NCBI GenBank assembly: GCA_035772785.1
Contig: JAOCPU010000001.1
Coordinates: 3,162,001 to 3,226,000, forward strand
Direction: 5' to 3'
Length of the DNA stretch: 64,000 nt
From: Phlebiopsis flavidoalba
Lineage: Eukaryota > Basidiomycota > Agaricomycetes > Polyporales > Phanerochaetaceae
Position numbers and translations under genes: made by a program. The notes below the pieces were generated by a model that worked only from the letters and a program-made list of their open reading frames with translations, was not told where the DNA came from and made no database searches. Below are positions 56,776-64,000 of the stretch, in pieces. Numbering within the stretch: the first letter of the stretch is position 1; every line of letters starts with the position of its first letter.

Positions 56776-59218
56776 ATGAAGTCAGCAAACGCCCTCCATT
56801 CATCGCTCGCACCTCCGACGCGCGGAAAGGCATGCCTCAGCTGTAGAAAGCGCAAAATGGTCTCGAGTGGTCTTCGGTCTCCGTTTGACTTTGCTGATTG
56901 TTTCTGTCTCCTATCTGACTGTCACTCAGACAATGCGATGGTCAGCGTCCCATCTGCACGCAATGCATCAAAGGCAATCGTGACGGCGAGTGCCAGTACC
57001 ACGACAGAAGCACTCTGATCAGTCGCACTGCGATGATGCTTCGCGCCAAGGTTGCAAAACTCGAGGCCAGGCTACGCGAACTCGAAGTTGAAAACTCGGG
57101 ATCGTCCTCCAATAATACTTTTCCCCCTGCACCCATGTCCCCTCCCTTTGCTCCCCCCCTGTCAACTGCCATCTCCATGTTACCCCTGTGTCGCGCATCG
57201 CCCTCCGCAACGGCGTCCTCGAAGCCATCTGAGGATCTCATTCTCCTTCAGCAGCCAGGCATGTCGCGTTGCTATCATTTTCTCCACACTAGAGCTGGAC
57301 CCCACTGTGCATCGCACATCAGGCACTTCACTGCATTCGAGTTCATCCGCGTCTATTGGCTTCGACTAGGGATGATGACGATCGTCTAGCGTATGGCGCC
57401 GGTCCTTCCTCCCTCCCTCTGGCTCGTCAACACCCTGGCTTGAGCGACTTTTTCGATGCCTCCATGTCCTTCGGTAACGATGCCCTCCTGGACTTCAGCC
57501 CAAGCGATCAGGCCTCGGGCCTAGTCTCACGACAGTCACCGAATCACATGGGAGGACCCAGGTCTGATGTCTCAGAATCAACAAAAACTGTTCGTATCTG
57601 CATGCTTTTGTGCATCTGTCTGACGCTGACTCTGCCGTTCGGCATCCAGTCTGGACATATTTTTCGCACATCTGACACCAGTGCGCCTTTGATGTTCACG
57701 TCGAAAGATTCCGGGCGACCACATGTCGTTGCCAGCCGCCGCAGCAACCGCACCGGCGCTTCTCGACGCGATGTACTTGATGGCTTGTTACTTCGCTCAA
57801 CCGCAGTACGACTTGCAGGAAACAACATTATCTGCAGCGGGCCCTCTCTGGAATTCCTCGTCACTTCAAGACAGTGGACCGTCTCATCCAGATTGTCCAG
57901 GCATCGTGCTTGATTGCGGTATAGCTTCTTCAGCCGCGGCAGGACCCTCGAGGGTTACTACCACTCCTCCCCCGCGGCCCGGCTGGCCGTCAGTCCTGGG
58001 TCTACACCAAATCAAGTCTGAAGACTGGTTTAGCCCGCGATTGAACTTGGAAGCTCTTATGACAAACTCGCAGCCCTGCATTCCTCACTTTCAAATCCTC
58101 GCTGCAGCTTCCCGCCCCTCGAAGGACTCGATCGAGTATGGCGAGCGCATAGCGGCATTCTGGCAGGTGTTCTCCGTGGATCGTGCGCTGGTCGGTAGCT
58201 AGTGGCTTGCCCCGCTGCGCTTCCCGGATGACGACAACAGTCCTCGTGCACGGGTAGAAACCACATGGGCCGTCCACTATTAGCGACGCCCAGGTATGCA
58301 GTATGACAATTTCTCGGCTAGCCTCACGTGTGCTAACACCACCACAGTGGGGAGGACATGCTCGAATGCCTCCCAACCGCTTGAACGATAGCAGCAAATT
58401 GAACCTTCTAGTTTTGCGCGCCAAGGTCGTAACGCTCTTTGAGAGGTCTTATCGACTTGCGTCAAGTGCGTCTAACTGAGGTTCTCCGCCGCGCTCGTGT
58501 AGATCTTTGACTGACTGACTGCGCTCACACAGAGGACGTTTGAGAACGATGATCTTTTCTGGGAGCTCAACACAATGCCTTGGACATGGAAATTTCGCAG
58601 TTCGGCGCTCGGTACTCCCTCCATTGCAGTCCTCTGCTATACCAAGAGCAACTCTCGCAAACGACATTGAGCTGGTGTCAATACACACGCTTATGCACGC
58701 ATCGACCATTCATTTGCCATCGAGATCTTCTCATGCGTGTACCCAGGCGTCGTATCAGCGGTGTCTTGTGGCTGCCAACGCTATGACCTCCATGATTCGA
58801 GAGCTCAACGACGGCGACTACATCCTCTCCTAAATCCAATTCTCAGCGTACGTTATAAAACGCCCCTCCGATATACGCTTTCCGCACAGAGCGCTGACGT
58901 TGGCTGTCTACAGTCGTGCTGGCGCTGCGCGTCTCAGGTGGTACCTCCAGCTGCTCGAGATGCAGCAGACAGACGCGGCTCGTGCAGTCCATTTCTGGAC
59001 GCGGTGCACACACGCAGCTCGAGATGCTTGTCGGCGCGCTGAAATTGCTCGGCAGGGTCGTTCCCCGTCGCAGGTGCGTGCTCTCCCCCTCTGGGCGGGC
59101 GGCCCATCCCACGACGGTCCGACTAACCTATTATTTCTACACAGCCCATGATGCGCAGAAGACAGAATCCGAGCGGGCGATGCGACTTGCTAGCCTCGCT
59201 TTGTTTGTGCCCTCGTAG
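56776..59218 (+). CDS. Zn2Cys6 fungal transcription factor
   Basis: The ATG at 56776 begins MKSANALHSSLAPPTRGKAC. The binuclear zinc cluster is split by an intron at 56859 to about 56930: CLSCRKRKM on the first exon and CDGQRPICTQCIKGNRDGEC on the second, giving six Cys with family spacing. A basic linker and a coiled coil (TAMMLRAKVAKLEARLREL) for dimerisation follow at about 57023-57085, then Ser/Pro-rich sequence. The C-terminal regulatory part resembles the fungal-specific transcription factor domain, with pieces such as LLDAMYLMACYFAQPQYDLQ (about 57755-57815), SIEYGERIAAFWQVFSVDRA (about 58130-58190) and RAMRLASLALFVPS before TAG at 59216. Several introns and frame changes occur between. 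Nuclear DNA binding at CGG-type sites is expected; the regulated pathway is not evident from the neighbours. Confidence 0.8.
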
Positions 59219-59923
59219 CGCCCTCGCACTTCGCATAGTATTTCCAGATATCCCTTTCTTCTCTACAATATCTATCAATCTCACAACAATACCCCCATGT
59301 ATAGCCTAGGCATCGGATTAATAGGCCAGTCGCATCAGGTGTATCCATAGCTTTTCGATCTTCCACGGACGGACCAGTACGTTTTGTGCACGTTTCGTAA
59401 TGTATAAACATATCGCCACCATTTTGTCCTTCCAGTAGCACAGCACCCTCAGCCGATCTAATGACAGTATCTTGATCATCGTCATCAGACGGCTCTGGTT
59501 TCAGGACCTTCTCGTGCTAGTAGGGGCGCATCCGCATACCATGGACGCTCTATCGGTGATTGACTGAGCGGTTGCGTCGTCTGTAACGTTACTCCAGGTA
59601 GGCGACGGGCGCGTGCCTATTGTGCGAGGCGCGGATACGGGTCCGGTTGGAACATGCAACGTGGACATCTGGCGGCGGAGAAATGCCAGGAGCTGTCGAG
59701 GAGAATCCACCGGTCACTAGAAACCGTGCGGTCGGGAAACTATTGGAGGGCAGAATATTCATCCCGAGGTACATATCGTAGTTTTGCTGTGCGATGTCGG
59801 AGGGTTGCCAATGCCAGAGCAGCTATATCGGGAGGAAACGGAGATCTAGGCGGTCGGTGTATATGAAATATTCTTGGCGGTGGCATCCATCCCCGTTGTT
59901 GCGCATGGACGAGCAGAGGGTCA
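59219..59923. other. no gene recognised
   Basis: Minus-strand frames at 59190-59441 and 59501-59774 have no recognisable domain. They may be distal exons of the unidentified minus gene at 59924-60456, but no joins could be supported. Confidence 0.3.
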
Positions 59924-60456
59924 TCAGGTCATGGCGCGATTCATGCCGGGGTTGAAGGTGGAGTCATACATCGCTTGCGGTCCCAAGCTGGAGGAAAAGG
60001 GTTCCGCGGCTATGAGCAGCCGTTCTCGGACTTGACAGGACCGTGGCTCTTCTCGAGAACCTGGACAACTCTGCACGTGACGTCCGAGAAAAGGCGAACG
60101 GGCTTCCTCTTGAGTAATGGCAGTCATCAAGTAACCAGCGGTGTTGAACTGATCGTACCTACAACACGGCGGAGCCACGAGCCTGGCAGAGAATCGGACA
60201 TCTTGTGGCGGCGGAAGATGGATTTCGAAATAATTCTCCGTAGATGAGATAGGCACCCGAAGTTATGGATGCGCCGATGCCCCCCCGGAAGTTCTGACCA
60301 AGAAGTGCATCAGAGCTGGATGTGCGGAGAGATTCACATGGATCACTTACGCCAAGAAGCAATCAATTCGTCGATCGCGAGTTGTGTGCAAGTGCCTAGA
60401 AGTCTGCCACGAGCACGACTCGCAAAGTCTAGTGACTCTGGCATGATAACGGCGTA
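59924..60456 (-). CDS. unidentified coding-like region
   Basis: Reading leftwards, YAVIMPESLDFASRARGRLL and TCTQLAIDELIASWR end at a GTAAGT donor near 60350. Further left are the pieces ASITSGAYLIYGELF, YDQFNTAGYLMTAITQEEAR and AMYDSTFNPGMNRAMT with a stop at 59924-59926. The composition is protein-like and the donor supports an exon border, but the family is not recognised and the frames are not continuous. An enzyme is possible; no function is proposed. Confidence 0.35.
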
Positions 60457-61153
60457 GCCAGTAATTCAATGCCGTGGGTCAGTATGTTCTCACTATCATT
60501 GAATAAGTCGCTTTAGCTTTCACGTTCACGTATGGTCGTATCGTCCAATCGAGTGACTGGTACTGAGACCAGTAGGAGCTACCCGTCGTCTCATTGTCCT
60601 GAGGGTCCTATGCCCGCGTGTGGCCGTAAGTCGTCGAAGGAACGCAAGATGTCACTGAAAGACGCCGGAAGCGCTAATATAGTCAGATAATCAACGAAAA
60701 TGAAGCCAGACAGCACGCACATTTGAGAAGAACGTACACAAGATCGCTCGAGAGACTGCCTCAAAGTCATGAGCTGTCTGCCGTCGGTGCGCCGACCATC
60801 GGCACGTCAATCCAGGTCATCGCATGGAGCAGCGCTCGCGATCGCAGTTTCACGTAGCTTGAAAAGTTTCACGAGGTACGTGCGCGGCTTTGCGATGAAT
60901 GAAGGCAAAACAATGGGATTGTCGGCAACGTTCAAGTGAAACTTGACATTGCCAAAGTGGGCGACAGCAAAAAGAACCGCATGTGCTGAGTCAGCAAGTC
61001 CACCGGCCACGGCAACGCGCTTACCGGGGCCGGCCGGCGTATGCCGGTAAGAGGAGCGTCACCGCGTCGCAGCTCGACGCAGCGACGACCTCAGACAATC
61101 CCATACCACACTTCGTCGAGGAACGCCTCTTTGAAACGGACTTTCTCGACGCC
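60457..61153. other. 5' flank of the V-ATPase gene
   Basis: Only short frames on both strands (for example 60807-61010 minus) without a family motif. It must contain the promoter of the V-ATPase subunit a gene. Confidence 0.35.
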
Positions 61154-64000
61154 ATTGGGGACGAATACCCCACCTTGTTTCGTGAGCGATTCTCGAATCG
61201 ACGATAGTGTAACCCGTACTCAATCTCCACTCTTCTCTTTCCTGTAGGCTCGGAGGGAATGAGCTTGGTGCAGCTCATCGTCCCCAACTGAAGTTGCGCA
61301 TGATACTATGCAGAGCTTGGCGAATTGGGCGACGTTCAGTTCAAAGATGTGAGTACATGCGTCATATCCCAGCGTACAGCGGTGTTGAAAACCACGGTGA
61401 ATACAGCTCAATCCCGACGTCAAACCCTTTCCAACGTTCCTATGTTGGTCCCGAAATCCGCAGAATTGACGAGATGGCACGACGCGTTCGCTTTTTTTGC
61501 CGGGCAAATCGAAAAGGAGAAGGAGAAGATTCCCATTCGTCCGCTGTATGACTGTCTACCAGTCGTCACTGTCGGACCTCGCGCTGCGCAGACGATGGAC
61601 GAGCTCGACACACAAGCTCTCGGAGCACGAGTCCCGACTCACCCAGATGAACGACAGCTATCAGCAGCTGTGTGATCGTATGAAGGAGCTGGTAGAGGCG
61701 CGCCATGTTCTCCGCGAGACCGCCGTCTTCTTTGACTCAGTACGTGATCATCGAGAACACTCCTCAAGAGCCATATTAACCTGTAAATAGGCTTGCGAAC
61801 ACTCAACAAGAGATTCGAACCTCATTCGACGATAGCTCTGCTCCTCTACTTCAGCACGATGATCGTGAGGCCCAATACTCCGGCAACGTTCAGTTTGACT
61901 TGGAGTGCGTCGCCTTACTCTCCATGTCGCTGATGAGGCACTCATTTCCACTAGGTTCGTTGCTGGTACTATCGAACGTTCTCGCCTCCCCACTTTTGAG
62001 CGTGTCTTGTGGGCGCGTTCTTCGTGGCAACATTTGTACATGAACCACACCGACATCGAGGAGCCTTTTATTGACGCCCGTCATCCGGCGCCGAGACTCG
62101 CAAGAACGTCTTCATCATCTTTGCGCACGGTGACACTCTGCTGCAAAGATTCGCAAAGTCGCAGAGTCCATGGGTGCCAACCATATACCCATCGACTCGA
62201 ATGCGGATAAGCGTTCCGACGCCTTACGCGAAGTCACCGCCCGTCTGGAGGATCTGCAAGTCGTTCTGTACAACACCGGCAACAGCCGTCGCATGGAGCT
62301 TGTCACTATCGGCGACGAGCGTCGCCAGCTGGCAGGATGTCGTGAGGAAGGAGGAAGTTGATCTACGAGACTCTCAACCTTCTCAACTATGATGTACGGC
62401 GGAAAACTCTCATCGCTGAGGTGTTGGTGCCATACCACCCGAGATATCCCCATGATTCAAGTCGCTCTTTCGTCATGCCACTGTGTAGTACTACTCTAAA
62501 CACTGTTCTTCTTTGGCTTCCGCTGACGATATCTGTATGTAGGAAGATTCTAGGGGACGAACGTACCTCCGATTCTGCATGAATTGCGAACTAGCAAGAC
62601 GCCGCCTACGTTTCCAGCGTACGAACAAGTTTACTCCGAGGCGTTTCCAGACGATCATGGACAGTTACGGTATCGCGAGCTACCAAGAAGTGAACCCGGA
62701 TTGTTTGCGGTCATCACATTCCCTTTCTTGTTTGCTGTCATGTTCGGTGACATTGGCCATGGTGCCATTCTCTTTATCGCCGCAGATTGGAGATGATCCT
62801 CAGAGAGCGGGCGTGGGGCCAAGGCTGACCTCGGCGAGATCATTGGAACCTTCTTCTAGTGAGTGTTTTACCATGGCGCGTGACACAGTACTGACCTAGG
62901 TACAGTGGTCGCTACATTATCTTGCTTATGGGTGTATTCTCCATGTACACCGGCCTCATTTACAACGACATATTCTCTCCAAGACTCCTTCACCTGTTCC
63001 ACTCTGGTTGGGACGTGTCCCCGAGCCCATTGGAAACCAGACGGTCACTGCAAATCCCAATGGCCACACATATCCCTTCGGACTGGATCCTGCCTGGACA
63101 CGGTGCGGACAACGCGCTCATCTTTAAAAAACAAAAAAAACCAACTCGTACAAGATGAAGATGTCCATCGTACTTTGGTGTTATACACGTGTGTAGATGT
63201 CGAATGTTAAGCATGCGCCGCGCTCATCACGATTTTCTCTCACAGATGACTTTTCGCGCTCTGCCTGCAGGTACCCAACCACCTTCGTTTTAAGCGTTTC
63301 TCGGACCTCTACACGAATTTTCATACCTCAACTGCTCTTCTTGCAATCCATCTTCGGCTATCTGGTGGTGTGCATCCTGTACAAGTGGAGCGTGGACTGG
63401 GAGAAGTCGCCTACTGGGCCGCCCTTCCCCCCCTCTCCTCAACATGCTGATCTCGATGTTCCTTTCACCCGCGCACAGTCGAACCCGGGAGACTCAGCTT
63501 TATCGCGGACAAAGCACAGTTCAGGTGATCCTGCTATTGATTGCCATGGTTTTTGTGTACCTTGGCTCCTCGTCACGAAGCCGTATCATAGCAAATACAA
63601 GGAGATGAAGAAGACCAAGGGTCAAGGATATATCGGGCTCGGAGGGGAGGACACCATCGGGCACGCGACTGACGAGCAGCTTGAGGGCGAGGAAGAAGGT
63701 AACAAGGCAGAGCGATTGCAGAAGCCAACGAGGATGAAGAGGTGTGTCTCGCTTGGTGTGCATCGTGTCTCGCTGCCACTCACAGGCCCTCTTTCGACCG
63801 ATTATAGGAACATCACAGACTTTGGTGAGGTCGTGATCCATCACCAGGTCATCCACACAATTGAGTTCTGCCTCGCCTGCATCTCGCACACACGCCGCTT
63901 CGTACCCTCCGTTCTTTGGGAGCGCTTTCTCTAGCGCTAAATGCGCAGCTGTCCGAGGTCTTGTGTGGACGATGACTCTATGGTGCCGTGTGTGGGTACG
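61154..64000 (+). CDS. VPH1: V-type proton ATPase subunit a (Vph1/Stv1), 3' end beyond window
   Basis: The membrane subunit of the V-ATPase Vo sector that lines the proton path in vacuole or Golgi membranes. The N-terminal exon reads GDEYPTLFR, and a 66-bp intron (61182-61247) joins SEGMSLVQL, the family's usual opening. The codon expected to be the start (61154) is ATT, not ATG. Further exons give [34 protein letters not shown] and [15 protein letters not shown], then a coiled-coil stretch [52 protein letters not shown] and [20 protein letters not shown]. The first membrane helices are [20 protein letters not shown] and [19 protein letters not shown], then [20 protein letters not shown]. Near the right edge is [19 protein letters not shown] with SYLRLWALSLAHAQLS recoverable only by frame changes; its Arg is probably the essential proton-path residue. 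Truncated by the window. Confidence 0.9.

Overview
The window is genomic DNA of a filamentous basidiomycete, most likely an Agaricomycete. Genes are split by short introns of about 49-66 bp with GT..AG borders. The housekeeping set is fungal: glutamate 5-kinase, RPA34.5-like, OST48/WBP1, COX17, adenylate kinase, V-ATPase subunit a, an ADP1-like ABC protein and a Zn2Cys6 factor. A tandem family of DUF6533-type membrane proteins, which is typical of mushroom-forming fungi, is also present. No bacterial, viral, rRNA or CRISPR features were seen.

Layout. (1) About 1-16.9 kb is an accessory, visibly AT-richer island. It holds six copies or relics of DUF6533 membrane-protein genes, all on the minus strand. 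A 411-bp TIR element (MITE-like) sits inside copy 3, there is a second inverted-repeat element at about 7.4-8.0 kb, and a duplicated block makes copies 3 and 6 close paralogs with shared flanks. (2) 16.9-28.0 kb: MCP1-like mitochondrial membrane protein (+), a large P-type cation ATPase (-), an unrecognised coding-like stretch (+) and an HMG-box transcription factor (-). (3) 28-32.4 kb: GC-rich sequence without a recognisable gene, including a G28 tract. (4) 32.5-35.5 kb: glutamate 5-kinase (+) convergent with an RNA polymerase I A34.5-like gene (-). (5) 35.5-42.9 kb: a second accessory stretch with a seventh DUF6533 copy, a third copy of the duplicated upstream repeat and an unidentified membrane protein. 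(6) 43-64 kb: gene-dense conserved region with an unidentified multi-exon gene, OST48 (-) divergent from COX17 (+), an Ariadne-type RBR ubiquitin ligase (-), a shortened ABCG gene (+), adenylate kinase (+), a Zn2Cys6 regulator (+) and V-ATPase subunit a (+), which runs off the right edge.

Two themes matter to a user. First, almost every conserved gene except COX17 needs several single-base frame corrections, often in homopolymers, to give the family protein. Because essential genes are hit equally, I think this is mainly residual sequence error rather than gene death, so boundaries are given for whole loci and not for clean ORFs. Second, the repeated DUF6533 loci together with their duplicated upstream block, which carries a (GCGCATCAGG)n decamer array, form the least ordinary structure in the window. 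They look like a locally amplified family of membrane proteins of unknown function.
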